In this document: in pieces, positions 15,547 through 24,630 of the stretch
How positions within the stretch are numbered: position 1 is the first letter of the stretch
Layout: the number at the start of each line of letters is the position of its first letter
Assembly (NCBI RefSeq): GCF_001975985.1
Contig: NZ_MTQF01000004.1
Coordinates: 47,971 to 111,970 of the forward strand
Origin: [Flexibacter] sp. ATCC 35103
Lineage (GTDB): Bacteria; Bacteroidota; Bacteroidia; Flavobacteriales; Flavobacteriaceae
DNA length: 64,000 nucleotides
Direction of reading: 5' to 3'
Notes under the pieces: generated by a model
Told to the model about the DNA's origin: nothing
The model's input: the letters and a program-made list of their open reading frames with translations, nothing else
Databases searched by the model: none
Translations under genes and position numbers: made by a program

Positions 15547-15602
15547 TTCTCATTGAGAAATAAGGTTTAATTAGTTTTACAAAAATTGTATTTGTAGATA
15601 TC

Positions 15603-15707
15603 TTAAAAATTAAAATTATGAATATTAAAAAAATAGAATAAAATCAATCCAAAAAAAAGTGCAAAAATCCCAATAACAATAGCAGCAGTAATTAATTTTT
15701 TTTTCAT
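15603..15707 (-). CDS. Small single-span membrane peptide (34 aa)
   Basis: The ATG at 15707 begins MKKKLITAAIVIG, followed by an uninterrupted hydrophobic stretch (GIFALFFGLILFYFF) and a short Asn/His/Phe tail. The basic N-terminus and single span suit a small inner-membrane peptide. It is the last frame before a good terminator on the same strand and follows the NTF2-like gene by 35 bases, so it would be on that transcript. No family is recognised. The dedicated position before the terminator is the main support. Confidence 0.5.
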   Translation of the reverse strand: MKKKLITAAIVIGIFALFFGLILFYFFNIHNFNF

Positions 15708-15742
15708 TGTAGTATATTTTCATTGAATTTTACGTATAAAAA

Positions 15743-16192
15743 CTATTCATGTTGCGATACATCATTATATTGCCAAAGTACATTTATTATTTTCCATTCT
15801 CCATTTGTTTTTACAATGTGCATATAATCTATCCATGCATCTGCTAATAGTTTAACAGATGCTGTTCTTGCAGAAACATCTAAAAGCTTTATGTCTTTTC
15901 TAGGATTTTTAGGGAATTTATCTCCCTTTGCATTATAAGTCTCCGCAAGAATAACCATATTCTCTGCAAAATATTCTGATATATAATCTTTTTGAGCAGC
16001 CTTACTTCTAAAAACTGATCTCTTTACCAATCGTGGATGCAAGGCGCTTTCCATCAATTTAGGATTCAGGGTATGTTGCGCTTCAATATAAGCCAAGGCA
16101 ACACGTTTGATATCAATTGTATCTTGCGAAGTTTGAGCCTGAAGCTGAAAAGAAAAAAATACAATTGTGATTAATACAAAATATTTTTTCAT
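15743..16192 (-). CDS. Secreted NTF2-like (putative lumazine-binding family) protein
   Basis: 149 aa with a clear signal peptide (MKKYFVLITIVFFSFQLQAQ, cleavage near residue 20), so periplasmic. The mature part fits the Lumazine_bd_2 / SnoaL-like family: YIEAQHTLNPKLMESALHPRLVKR, then sheet segments ending WKIINVLWQYND. The family name does not imply lumazine binding. It sits between a hypothetical gene (52 bases upstream) and the small membrane peptide (35 bases downstream), all on minus and probably one transcript ending at the terminator at 15518-15546. Confidence 0.78.
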   Translation of the reverse strand: MKKYFVLITIVFFSFQLQAQTSQDTIDIKRVALAYIEAQHTLNPKLMESALHPRLVKRSVFRSKAAQKDYISEYFAENMVILAETYNAKGDKFPKNPRKDIKLLDVSARTASVKLLADAWIDYMHIVKTNGEWKIINVLWQYNDVSQHE

Positions 16193-16244
16193 AGAAAGTT
16201 AGTTTTTAGGAGGAGAAAAGATTGTTTTTAATAGTCTGGTTTTT

Positions 16245-16565
16245 TTATTCCAAAATTCGAAATTCATTATTTCTATAACTTAATTTTAATACTTTATTTT
16301 TATCATTTATGTCCCAATCTAATTGGATTGCATTTTGAATTATTCTTTTGATAAACCCGGGAGTTACAATTTTAGGTTCAAAATCTTCAGGACGTTCTTC
16401 AGGATGATTGGCAAACTCCCAATGATCAAAATATCCAAAATCAATTTCAAGCTTATTAGATTGGTTTTGATCGGGTCTAATTTCAATAACATTGTTTAAT
16501 CTCCAATAGTAAATTGCATTGTCTACTGTTATTTTTCGAAATCCGTTTCTCTTCTTCGAAATCAT
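16245..16565 (-). CDS. Hypothetical protein, 106 aa
   Basis: I do not recognise a family. It is soluble and charged, begins MISKKRNGFRKITVDNAIYYWR and is rich in Trp, Asn and acidic residues, with FGYFDHWEFANHPEERPEDFEPKI in the middle and KRIIQNAIQLDWD later. Short beta strands with an internal YYWR resemble the uncharacterised small cytosolic proteins seen next to toxin/immunity or accessory genes. That resemblance is too weak to use. It is probably first in the transcript with the NTF2-like gene downstream. Confidence 0.65.
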   Translation of the reverse strand: MISKKRNGFRKITVDNAIYYWRLNNVIEIRPDQNQSNKLEIDFGYFDHWEFANHPEERPEDFEPKIVTPGFIKRIIQNAIQLDWDINDKNKVLKLSYRNNEFRILE

Positions 16566-16773
16566 GATTTAATTTATTTTTTTGCCGTTAAATTTTATAA
16601 ATATGCTAAACAGGAAAAAATTTCTCACAAATAAACTAAATTAAAATAATGTTTAATCTGTTTTTATTAAGCAGAAATTACGGTTTCTAAATTCTCATAA
16701 AACTAAAAACAAAACCTTACTTACTCACATTCAAAACAATCAAAATTACGTCTAATATTTATGAATTTCAGAT

Positions 16774-16804
16774 TTGTGATTTGGTAAATTTCAGCCTATA
16801 TTTG
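16774..16804 (+). promoter_or_regulatory. Canonical promoter of dnaX
   Basis: TTG 16774-16776, a 20-bp spacer, TATATTTG 16797-16804. The predicted start is near 16811, 13 bases before the ATG. Confidence 0.7.
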
Positions 16805-16823
16805 CTATCGAATAAAAAAGAAT

Positions 16824-18556
16824 ATGGAACAATTTGTAGTATCGGCTCGTAAGTATCGCCCACAAACCTTTAAGGATGTTGTAGGCCAGAAAGCCATTAC
16901 CAACACTTTGCTGAATGCTATCGACAGCAATCACCTTGCTTCTGCCCTTTTATTCACCGGACCACGTGGAGTTGGTAAAACAACTTGCGCCCGTATTCTG
17001 GCCCGTAAAATAAACCAGCCCGGATACGACGATCCCAATGAGGATTTTGCTTTTAACGTTTTTGAGTTAGATGCGGCTTCAAACAACTCTGTTGATGATA
17101 TCCGTAGTCTTATCGATCAGGTTAGGATCCCACCACAAACTGGACAATACAAAGTTTATATTATTGACGAGGTCCATATGTTGTCTTCGGCAGCTTTTAA
17201 TGCTTTTTTGAAAACATTGGAAGAGCCGCCAAAACATGCTATTTTTATTTTGGCGACAACAGAGAAACACAAAATTATTCCAACAATTTTATCTCGTTGT
17301 CAGATATTTGATTTCAAAAGAATTACCGTAAAAGATGCTAAAGAACATTTGGCAGAAGTTGCAACAAGTCAGGGAATTAATTTTGAAGATGATGCTTTGC
17401 ACATTATTGCTCAAAAAGCAGATGGCGCAATGCGTGATGCTTTGTCTATATTTGACCGTGTAGTCTCTTATTGCGGCACAAACTTAACACGTCAGGCTGT
17501 AACAGAAAACCTAAACGTTTTAGATTACGAAACCTACATTAGCATTACTGATTTACTTTTAGAGAATAAAATTCCGGATCTTTTACTGGCTTACAATGAT
17601 ATTCTTGCAAAAGGTTTTGACGGACATCATTTTATTGCCGGACTGGCTTCGCATTTCAGGGATTTATTAGTGAGCAAAACTCCTGCAACAATCTCTTTGC
17701 TTGAAGTAGGTGAACAAGCGCAGCAAATGTATGGCGTACAAGCACAAAAATGTTCTCAGGAATTTTTACTTAAAGGAATTGATATTGCTAACGACTGCGA
17801 TTTAAAATATAAATTAAGTCAGAACCAACGTCTTTTGGTTGAATTATGTTTGATGCAATTGGCCTCTATCAACTTTGATGGAGAAAAAAAAAAGTTGAGC
17901 AATTCATAATTCCTCCTGTTTATTATAAAAATAGCGGATATTCTATAGTTGAAGTTGAAAGTCAAAAGCCTAAAGCTGAAGCTGAAAAACCAACTTCGGA
18001 AATTGCAAATGCAAACACTTCTACTGTAGTTGAAACTCCAAAAAAAGAGGAAACACCTGTATCTGCTCCAAAAGCTGAAGTTAGTACTGAACCTAAAATT
18101 TCTGCTTTTTCATTATCCAGTATCCGTAAGAAAAAAGAACTGGAAGCCAGCACTAAATCATATGTAAAGCCATCTTCGGTATTACCAACAGAAGAATTTA
18201 CAGAAACTGAAATGTTAGTGCAATGGAATAAATATGCACAGCGTTTGGGCGATAAAGGATTTAAGATCATGGAATCGTTATTATTGATCAACGACCCAAC
18301 TTTAGACGGAACGACAATTACGCTTGAATTACCAAATGAAGGTTCTAAATTAGATTTTGAAAGCCAGATGCTTGGTCTTTTAGGGCATCTAAAAGGACAT
18401 TTGCACAATCATAATATTACAATACAGATTAATGTAAATGAAGCTGTAGAAAACAAACGAAGTCTGAACGATCAGGATCGATACAATCGTTTATTGGAAA
18501 TCAACCCAAATATTGAACTTTTACGTTCTACATTTGGATTGGATTTAAATGCCTAA
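16824..18556 (+). CDS. dnaX: DNA polymerase III gamma/tau subunit with in-frame break at an A10-G tract
   Basis: Clamp-loader ATPase. Frame 0 (16824-17909) gives 361 aa: Walker A GPRGVGKTT, a DxxH-type box IIDEVHMLS, the sensor-1 segment ILATTEKHK, SRC in ILSRCQIFDF, and sensor 2 DGAMRDALS. It then ends KKKLSNS-stop. The frame one base back is open from the A-tract (17884-17893, ten A then G) to 18556. It encodes an acidic, Pro/Lys/Glu-rich linker and a folded C-terminal domain (LVQWNKYAQRLGDKGFKIMESLLL). A -1 shift at the tract gives about 577 aa, the normal tau length, while frame 0 gives a gamma-like product. Unlike E. coli, the shifted frame makes the long form. Programmed slippage fits better than decay, because both halves are intact and the tract is the classic dnaX slippery type. 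Confidence 0.92.
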
Positions 18557-18577
18557 TATTTTTAGCCGCAGAGTTTG

Positions 18578-19156
18578 TTATTTATTTCGAAATCCAAAGT
18601 CAAAAACTTTTTTAAGCCATTTTTCCCTTTGCTTTTCATCAGCCGTTTTTATGATTCCAATATAACTGACTTTTACAGGTTTTATGCCGCAAAATTCCAA
18701 AACAGTTTTTTTTAACTGATTCACACTTGGTCTGGCATAAAACAATCGATAATACCAGCTTGGCTGATCTAAAGTAGTGATTATATGCGCGGTTTTTCCT
18801 TTTAGCAATTTATCCCACCAAACTGAATTTTCGCGATGCTGAAAAGCCATTCCAGGTAAAAACAAACGATCTATAAAACCTTTTGTGATCGCAGGCAAAC
18901 CGCCCCACCAAATTGGGTGAATCCAAACCAAGTGATCTGCCCTTTTAATTTTTTCCCACGATTCTAATAAATCCGGTTCTAACTCAATTCGTTTTGTATA
19001 GCCAAATTTCAGATTTGGATTAAATTGTAATTCGGCGATTGTTATCGTTTCTACCAGAGCTTTAGATTCAATTGCACCATTTAAGTAAGATTGGGCAATT
19101 GCAAAATTAAAACTGGACGGATTTGGATGTCCATTTATAATCACTATTTTTTTCAT
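18578..19156 (-). CDS. NAD(P)H-dependent flavodoxin-fold oxidoreductase
   Basis: 192 aa from the ATG at 19156. A TTG at 19207 opens the frame further but precedes the first strand. It belongs to the Flavodoxin_2 / NQO-like family (MdaB, YwrO, KefF relatives), which reduces quinones and similar compounds with FMN or FAD. Seen are the first strand and flavin loop IVIINGHPNPSSFNFA, the WIHPIWWGGLPAITKGFIDRLFLPG loop typical of the family and the HIITTLDQPSWYY segment. The gene follows a Crp/Fnr-type regulator by 56 bases on the same strand, so the two are likely co-transcribed. Confidence 0.87.
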   Translation of the reverse strand: MKKIVIINGHPNPSSFNFAIAQSYLNGAIESKALVETITIAELQFNPNLKFGYTKRIELEPDLLESWEKIKRADHLVWIHPIWWGGLPAITKGFIDRLFLPGMAFQHRENSVWWDKLLKGKTAHIITTLDQPSWYYRLFYARPSVNQLKKTVLEFCGIKPVKVSYIGIIKTADEKQREKWLKKVFDFGFRNK

Positions 19157-19212
19157 ATTTCCTTTTTTTACAAAAATACTATTCTGATAAAAATCATTAC
19201 AGGACAAATGTC

Positions 19213-19773
19213 CTATAAAACCGCTTTACGAATCCGGCTTAAATGTCTTGGGGTTACGCCTAAATAAGAAGCTAAATATTGAAGCGGAATCAGCTGAAGA
19301 TATTTTTGATGATTTTCATAAAGTTCCTGATACCGTTGTGTTCCGGATAATTTCTGGAATGAAATCATTCGTTTCTGAAGCGTTACATACTCCATTTCGG
19401 TTAGTTTACGACCTATTTCCTGCCAATGAATTCCTAATTTATAAAGCTTTTCGAGACTTTCGCGGCTTATGATTTGTAATTCTGTATCAGCAAGCGCCTG
19501 AATATTTTCTTCGGCTACATTTTGTGTTATAAAGCTTGAAAATGAAGCCATAAATTCATTTTGAAAGGCAAAACAATTTGTAATTTCATCGCCTTGATGG
19601 TTGAAGAAATATGAACGCAAAATGCCGCTTTTAATAAAAACGATTTCATTACAAACCTGATTTTCTTTCAATAAAAGCGCTCCTTTTTTAAGTTTTCGAA
19701 ATGTAATTAAATCCTCTAAAAGATCTAATTCATTTTGAGGCAGCACCTGAATCGATTGAAAAACTGATTTCAT
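19213..19773 (-). CDS. Crp/Fnr family transcriptional regulator
   Basis: 186 aa. The N-terminal cyclic-nucleotide-binding-like jelly roll (about 20-115: LLLKENQVCNEIVFIKSGILRSYF) is joined by a helix to a short C-terminal HTH (YLQLIPLQYLASYLGVTPRHLSRIRK). This is the common flavobacterial type. The residues that bind cAMP in E. coli CRP are not recognisable, and there is no Fe-S cysteine set as in FNR, so the effector is unknown. The oxidoreductase gene downstream on the same transcript is the likely target. Confidence 0.87.
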   Translation of the reverse strand: MKSVFQSIQVLPQNELDLLEDLITFRKLKKGALLLKENQVCNEIVFIKSGILRSYFFNHQGDEITNCFAFQNEFMASFSSFITQNVAEENIQALADTELQIISRESLEKLYKLGIHWQEIGRKLTEMEYVTLQKRMISFQKLSGTQRYQELYENHQKYLQLIPLQYLASYLGVTPRHLSRIRKAVL

Positions 19774-19835
19774 TATAAATTGTAATTTTTATTAATGAGA
19801 AGCTGAAGATTTTTACTAATACTTAATAGAATATC

Positions 19836-19849
19836 GCTCCTACGGAGCT
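19836..19849. repeat. GCTCC-TACG-GAGC mini-palindrome
   Basis: The short inverted repeat GCTCCTACGGAGC is typical of the cores of larger Flavobacterium intergenic elements, such as the one at 54743-54839. Here only the core is visible, in the gap between the Crp-type and TMEM175-like genes. Confidence 0.45.
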
Positions 19850-19969
19850 AATAAATGATCGTTAAAGTATTAAACGTGAATTCAATCAGTTGAAATATTC
19901 TAAGCTGATATTTATTTCTAACAGGATTTTTTTTTGTAGAAAATAATCCTTTTTTGTAAAAGAAAAAAA

Positions 19970-20551
19970 TTAATTTTTAGCAGCAAAAGCTCTTTCAATT
20001 CTTTTATCAGGAATTAACCATAACATAGCAACTATAAAGTATGCAGCTCCGGCAATCCATTCGTTATAAAATGAAGAAATTATACCTACTACATATAATA
20101 TAGAAGAAACTTTTCCTTTCATATCCCTTCCAATCGCTTTTGCCAATATCGAATTTTGACCTTCGTTATTAATTACAATTTTCTGTAAAATAAAATATGC
20201 CACTGAAGATAAAAACAGCACAACTCCGTATAAGGCCATTGAGGCTTTTGCAAAATTATGTTCTCCCATCCATCCTGTAGAAACCGGAATTAGGGACAGC
20301 CAAAAAAGTAAATGCAGATTGCTCCACAAAACTTTTCCGTTTACTTTTGTTAATCCGTGAAATAAATAATGGTGATTATTCCAGTAAATGCCCACATAAA
20401 TAAAACTCAAAATATAACTTAGAAACTTAGGAATAAGAGGTTTCAAATCGGCAAATTCATGTCCTTCAGGAACTTTAATTTCTAAAATCATAATGGTTAT
20501 AATAATGGCCAATACACCATCACTAAAGGCTTCGAGTCTTGTTTTATTCAT
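19970..20551 (-). CDS. TMEM175 family (DUF1211) putative potassium channel
   Basis: 193 aa with about six hydrophobic segments. The family signature RxxxFSDGV is at the N-terminus (RLEAFSDGVLAIIITIMIL), where the Phe-Ser-Asp motif lines the pore helix. A conserved YWNNHHYLFHG segment follows TM3. Bacterial TMEM175 proteins are K+-conducting tetramers with six segments per subunit. This length is right for the bacterial single-repeat form. The gene stands alone, with a repeat element between it and the ppx gene upstream. Channel function is by homology. Confidence 0.85.
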   Translation of the reverse strand: MNKTRLEAFSDGVLAIIITIMILEIKVPEGHEFADLKPLIPKFLSYILSFIYVGIYWNNHHYLFHGLTKVNGKVLWSNLHLLFWLSLIPVSTGWMGEHNFAKASMALYGVVLFLSSVAYFILQKIVINNEGQNSILAKAIGRDMKGKVSSILYVVGIISSFYNEWIAGAAYFIVAMLWLIPDKRIERAFAAKN

Positions 20552-20575
20552 TTATGCTCTTCTTGTATTTATTTG

Positions 20576-20625
20576 CCACAGATTAAAAGGATTTTAAAAA
20601 ATTTTCTAATCCGTTTAATCTGTGG
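20576..20625. repeat. Palindromic repeat CCACAGATTAAA-GGATT
   Basis: CCACAGATTAAAAGGATT at 20576-20593 is matched by AATCCGTTTAATCTGTGG at 20608-20625. It lies between the channel start and the ppx stop and may act as the terminator hairpin of the sixA-ppk-ppx operon (T-run on plus only). Confidence 0.65.
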
Positions 20626-20636
20626 GTGATTTTTTT

Positions 20637-21527
20637 CTAAATTTTGCCGTAATACATTGCTTTTACGATTCCGTCAGATAGTCCTATTTTTGGGACATAA
20701 ATTTGGCGCGCTCCACTCCATTTCATGGCATTCAGATAAATTCTGGTCGCATGAATAATTACGTCGGCACGATCTGAATTTAAACCTAATTCGGCGATTC
20801 TTTGCTCGTAAGTTAAAGAGTTTAAAAATGCATATTGTGAATTAATATAAATATATGAAAGTGGTTTTTCTTGTTGTTTTCCGGACATTTTAAATAACTT
20901 ATTAATGTTTCCGCCTGAACCAATCAAGGTTACTTCTTCATAACCTGCTGTGTTTGTTTTAATCCATTTTTCGATTTCATCCCAAACTACATCGTGAACC
21001 ATATTATTTAATAAACGAACTGTTCCAGCTTTAAAAGATCTGGAATTAACCAGTTTTCCGTCAGAAAAGAGCGTAAACTCTGTACTTCCGCCACCAACAT
21101 CTACAAAAAGATAGGTTTCGTCAGTTTTTAATAAATGATGTAAATCAGTAGATGCAATAATTGCTGCTTCTTTTTTACCATCGATGATTTCGATTTTTAT
21201 ATCGGCTTCTTTTTCAATTATTTCGACAACTTCTTTAGCGTTATAAGCTTCACGCATTGCCGAGGTCGCAAACGCCATATAACGCTCTACTTTATGTACT
21301 TTCATCAAAAGGTTGAATGCTTTCATCGCATCGACCATTCGATCTATATTTTCTTCTGAAATTTCTCCAACTGTAAAGGCATCTTGTCCCAAACGAATTG
21401 GCACACGAACAAGCGAACTTTTATTAAATTGGGGTTCTTTGCCATCTTGTTCTACAACATTTGATATTAGAAGCCTCATGGCATTTGATCCAATATCTAT
21501 TGCTGCAAGTTTCTTTATATTAATCAT
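20637..21527 (-). CDS. ppx: Ppx/GppA-type exopolyphosphatase
   Basis: 296 aa. Starts at the ATG at 21527; a GTG two codons earlier is possible. It has the ASKHA-fold phosphatase motifs AAIDIGSNAMRLLI (phosphate 1), a GKKEAAI.ASTDLHHL region and LFVDVGGGSTEFTLF (phosphate 2), plus LIGSGGNINKL. It would remove terminal phosphate from polyphosphate or pppGpp. It is much shorter than the 500-aa E. coli Ppx because it lacks the C-terminal HD-like domains, which is usual in Bacteroidota. It lies 30 bases downstream of ppk1, placing polyphosphate synthesis and breakdown in one operon. Confidence 0.92.
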   Translation of the reverse strand: MINIKKLAAIDIGSNAMRLLISNVVEQDGKEPQFNKSSLVRVPIRLGQDAFTVGEISEENIDRMVDAMKAFNLLMKVHKVERYMAFATSAMREAYNAKEVVEIIEKEADIKIEIIDGKKEAAIIASTDLHHLLKTDETYLFVDVGGGSTEFTLFSDGKLVNSRSFKAGTVRLLNNMVHDVVWDEIEKWIKTNTAGYEEVTLIGSGGNINKLFKMSGKQQEKPLSYIYINSQYAFLNSLTYEQRIAELGLNSDRADVIIHATRIYLNAMKWSGARQIYVPKIGLSDGIVKAMYYGKI

Positions 21528-21557
21528 GCTCACTTATGATTTGAATTTTATTTTTTA

Positions 21558-23639
21558 TTAATTTATTTTTTGTGGAACCTGCTCTAATACTAAAATCTTA
21601 TTTTGATAATATTTATAGGTTTCAAGCTGGGCTCTAAACGGGGCATGATGATTTCGCGGCTTGTATTTATTATCCAGTTTATAGGAATGATATCTCACTT
21701 TAACATTCCCTTTCCATGCAATATTAAAATTATCTATTAGTTCTTTCTTTATTTCAAGGTCATAAATTGGGCAGGTTACCTCAACTCTTCCGTCAAGATT
21801 TCTGGTCATAAAATCTGCAGATGAAATATAAACTTCGGTTAAACCGGCATTTCCAAAAATATAGACTCTTGAATGTTCCAAGTAATTATCGACGATACTT
21901 ATGGCTTCAATGTTTTCGCTCATTCCCGGAATTCCCGGAATCAGGGAGCAAATTCCTCTTACCTGAAGCTGGATTTTTACGCCTGCATTACTGGCCTCAT
22001 ATAATTTATCGATCATTTTAAAATCAGATAAACTATTCATTTTTAATTTAATATGGGTTTTTCTACCTGCTAATGCATGCAGAATTTCACGATCAATAAG
22101 TTTAATAAATTTTGTTCGTGTATAGTGTGGTGATACAATTAAGTGCTTGTATCTGTGTACTCTGTAATTGATATCGAAAAATTCGAATATTTTAGAAATG
22201 TCTTTCAAAATTCCCTGATGGCAGGTTAAAAGTGTCACATCTGTATATATTTTTGCTGTAGATTCGTTGAAATTTCCTGTAGAAATAAATCCGTAACGAC
22301 GTGTTTTTCCCTCTTCAACTCTTTCTATCACACATATTTTACTGTGTACTTTTAGCCCTTTTATTCCAAAAATAAGATTAATACCTTCTGTTTGCATTTG
22401 TTCTGCATACGAGATATTTGTTGCTTCATCAAAACGTGCCTGAAGCTCGATTTGAACAGTAACTTGTTTACCATTTTTTGCGGCATTAATCAAAGAACTA
22501 ATGACTTGCGAATTTTTTGCCAATCGATACAAAGTGATTTTTATAGTAGTCACTTTGGGATCTAAAGCTGCTTCACGCAAAAATTTAGTCAAATAGGAAA
22601 AAGATTGATATGGCGCGTGCAGTAAATAATCTTTTTTATTGATTTTTTCCAGGATACTTCCTCCCAGACTTAAACCCGGAATTGGTAATGGTTCGTTTGG
22701 TTTATAAAGTAAATCGTATCTTCCTAAGTTTGGAAAACCCATATAATCACGACGATTATGATATCTTCCTCCGGGAATAATACTGTCTGTTTCTACAATT
22801 TTCATTTTATCCAGGAAGAAATGAAGTGTATCTTCTTCGATAAGACTATCGTATATAAAACGTACCGGCTCACCTATTCGTCTGTCTTTCACTGATGTTG
22901 CAATTTTTTCGAGCATACTTTTACTCAAATCGCTATCAATATCCAACTGTGCATCACGGGTTATTTTGATCATATGTGCTGAAACACTTTTATAATCGAA
23001 AATATTAAATATGTTTTTAAGGTTGTAACGAATTACATCATCAATTAAAATAACATAGTGTTTGTCATCGTGCGATGGCAGAACTACGAATCTGTTTATG
23101 GTTTTTGGAATTTCGATTACAGCATAACGAACTTCATCGTTTGTATTCATTTCTAAACGAACGGCGAGATATCCCAAAGTATCTTTTAGAATTGGAAATT
23201 CGGCCAAATCATTCAAAATAATAGTCACTAATTCCGGACTTAATCTTTGGGTAAAAAAGTCTTTTAGAAATATTTCCTGATCCGGTGTAATTTGATCTTC
23301 GTTTATAATAAAAATATTTTCGGCTTCAAGTTCGGCTTCAATATTTCCTAAAATACGTAAACTTTCAGATTGCTGCTGAATTACAATTTCAGTAATATCC
23401 TTAATTAACTGATGAGCAGAAACGCCACCTAAATATTTTTCTCCGGAAATTCCTGAAAGGCTTAATCGTCTAATAGCAGCATACCGAACTCTAAAAAATT
23501 CATCTAAATTGTTCGAAAAAATCCCAACAAAACGCAGTCTGTCTAAAAGCGGAACTGTGTTATCTGCTGCTTCCTGAAGCACTCTTGCATTAAACGCTAA
23601 CCAACTTTTTTCTCTATCGATATATTTCTGTTCGTACAC
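21558..23639 (-). CDS. ppk1: Polyphosphate kinase 1
   Basis: 693 aa, full length, with a GTG start at 23639. It transfers the gamma phosphate of ATP to polyphosphate and is membrane-associated. Domains in order: N domain (REKSWLAFNARVLQEA, VGIFSNNLDEFFRVR), head domain, and two phospholipase-D-like catalytic domains. The catalytic His is in GLKVHSKICVIER, with GFISTGNFNESTAKIYTD following. The second PLD-like domain contains YISSADFMTRNLDGRVEV. It lies 7 bases after the SixA-type phosphatase gene and 30 before ppx, so the operon is sixA-ppk1-ppx. A promoter before the first gene is not obvious. Confidence 0.96.
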   Translation of the reverse strand: MYEQKYIDREKSWLAFNARVLQEAADNTVPLLDRLRFVGIFSNNLDEFFRVRYAAIRRLSLSGISGEKYLGGVSAHQLIKDITEIVIQQQSESLRILGNIEAELEAENIFIINEDQITPDQEIFLKDFFTQRLSPELVTIILNDLAEFPILKDTLGYLAVRLEMNTNDEVRYAVIEIPKTINRFVVLPSHDDKHYVILIDDVIRYNLKNIFNIFDYKSVSAHMIKITRDAQLDIDSDLSKSMLEKIATSVKDRRIGEPVRFIYDSLIEEDTLHFFLDKMKIVETDSIIPGGRYHNRRDYMGFPNLGRYDLLYKPNEPLPIPGLSLGGSILEKINKKDYLLHAPYQSFSYLTKFLREAALDPKVTTIKITLYRLAKNSQVISSLINAAKNGKQVTVQIELQARFDEATNISYAEQMQTEGINLIFGIKGLKVHSKICVIERVEEGKTRRYGFISTGNFNESTAKIYTDVTLLTCHQGILKDISKIFEFFDINYRVHRYKHLIVSPHYTRTKFIKLIDREILHALAGRKTHIKLKMNSLSDFKMIDKLYEASNAGVKIQLQVRGICSLIPGIPGMSENIEAISIVDNYLEHSRVYIFGNAGLTEVYISSADFMTRNLDGRVEVTCPIYDLEIKKELIDNFNIAWKGNVKVRYHSYKLDNKYKPRNHHAPFRAQLETYKYYQNKILVLEQVPQKIN

Positions 23640-23646
23640 TTTATTA

Positions 23647-24132
23647 TTATTTTAAATCTTTGGGGAAAATTGTTTTATGAGTTTTACCTTTATTGATGGT
23701 GTTCCAACTTTCTGCATCAAACTGTAATGACACAAAGCCGGAAGTAGGAACGTTCTCGATAAAAACATCCCCAAATTTATTAACAAAATTTGTAATAGCC
23801 TCGTTATGTCCAAAAAGAATAACGCTTTCGAAACTATTATCACATGATTTGATAACCTTTTCGAGCTGTTTATCATCAAAAGTATAAAGGTCGTCTTTAT
23901 AAACGATACTTTCAATAGGGTATGAAATATTTTGAGCAAAAATAAGTGCCGTTTCTGAGGCTCTTGCCGCTGTGCTGCTCCAGATAATATAGGTCTTAGG
24001 GAGAAACTTTGAAATATGAGAAGACACGTCGTGGGCATCTAAAATCCCTCTCTTCATTAAAGGTCGGTCAAAATCTTTTAAAGGTGCTTCCCAACTTGAT
24101 TTAGCATGTCGTATTAAAATTAAATTTTTCAT
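23647..24132 (-). CDS. SixA-like histidine phosphatase
   Basis: 161 aa from the ATG at 24132 (a TTG three codons upstream is less likely). Histidine phosphatase superfamily, SixA branch: catalytic LILIRHAKSSWE (RHG variant RHA), then FDRPLMKRG, SSTAARASETA and the second catalytic His in VILFGHNEA. Enzymes of this branch act on phosphohistidine or small phosphoesters. It is first in the polyphosphate operon, 7 bases before ppk1. Because PPK1 works through a phosphohistidine intermediate, a regulatory link is conceivable, but only as inference. Confidence 0.88.
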   Translation of the reverse strand: MKNLILIRHAKSSWEAPLKDFDRPLMKRGILDAHDVSSHISKFLPKTYIIWSSTAARASETALIFAQNISYPIESIVYKDDLYTFDDKQLEKVIKSCDNSFESVILFGHNEAITNFVNKFGDVFIENVPTSGFVSLQFDAESWNTINKGKTHKTIFPKDLK

Positions 24133-24630
24133 AAGCAGCAAGTTTATAAACCTTATTTAAGGTTACTATTTTTTATTGAACTTCTAATTTACAAAAGAAA
24201 AATCAAACCCTCCCTTTTTTTTATTTCTGTTAACATTAAATAGAAATTTTAACAAGAATAAATGTTTCTTCAAACTTAATTTTCTTAAAAAATAAATATA
24301 TGCCCTTTTGATAAAAAGATGTTCTTTATCTGCTAAAACAAACAGTTGGTCGATTTATGAATATTTACAATAAATTAACTAAATATCTGATTATTAATCA
24401 TTTAAAATATTTAAAAAATTCCTTTTTTGAGTAAAAAATCAAAAAATACTTACTTTTTTATTTGTTGAAAATCACATAAAAAAACAATTTTTATAGCTTT
24501 ATTTAACAAAAATCATACACTTAAACGAGTTTTTAGGTTAGTTACAGACAAAAAAAATCAAAAGTTAACACTCTCTATAACTTTGATTCTGTTAAAATTA
24601 AATCAATAACAAAAACAAAAAACCTAAGTT
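24133..24630. other. 498-bp AT-rich region before the first adhesin operon
   Basis: No gene is supported. Near the right end is an inverted repeat (ATCAAAAGTTA ... TAACTTTGAT, about 24558-24588) whose right arm contains TAACTTTG (24578-24585), a good -7 element without a spaced TTG. TTTTAGGTT near 24530 and AACCTAAGTT just before the ATG can also pair. A long leader or a regulated promoter is likely here. Confidence 0.5.

Noticed and set aside
23652..24038. 128-aa overlapping frame on the same strand as the SixA-like gene
   Set aside because: Out-of-frame shadow of an intact, motif-bearing gene.
24364..24441. 25-codon frame in the region before the first adhesin operon
   Set aside because: Composition is Asn/Lys/Leu/Tyr as expected for chance in very AT-rich DNA; no promoter or hydrophobic pattern.
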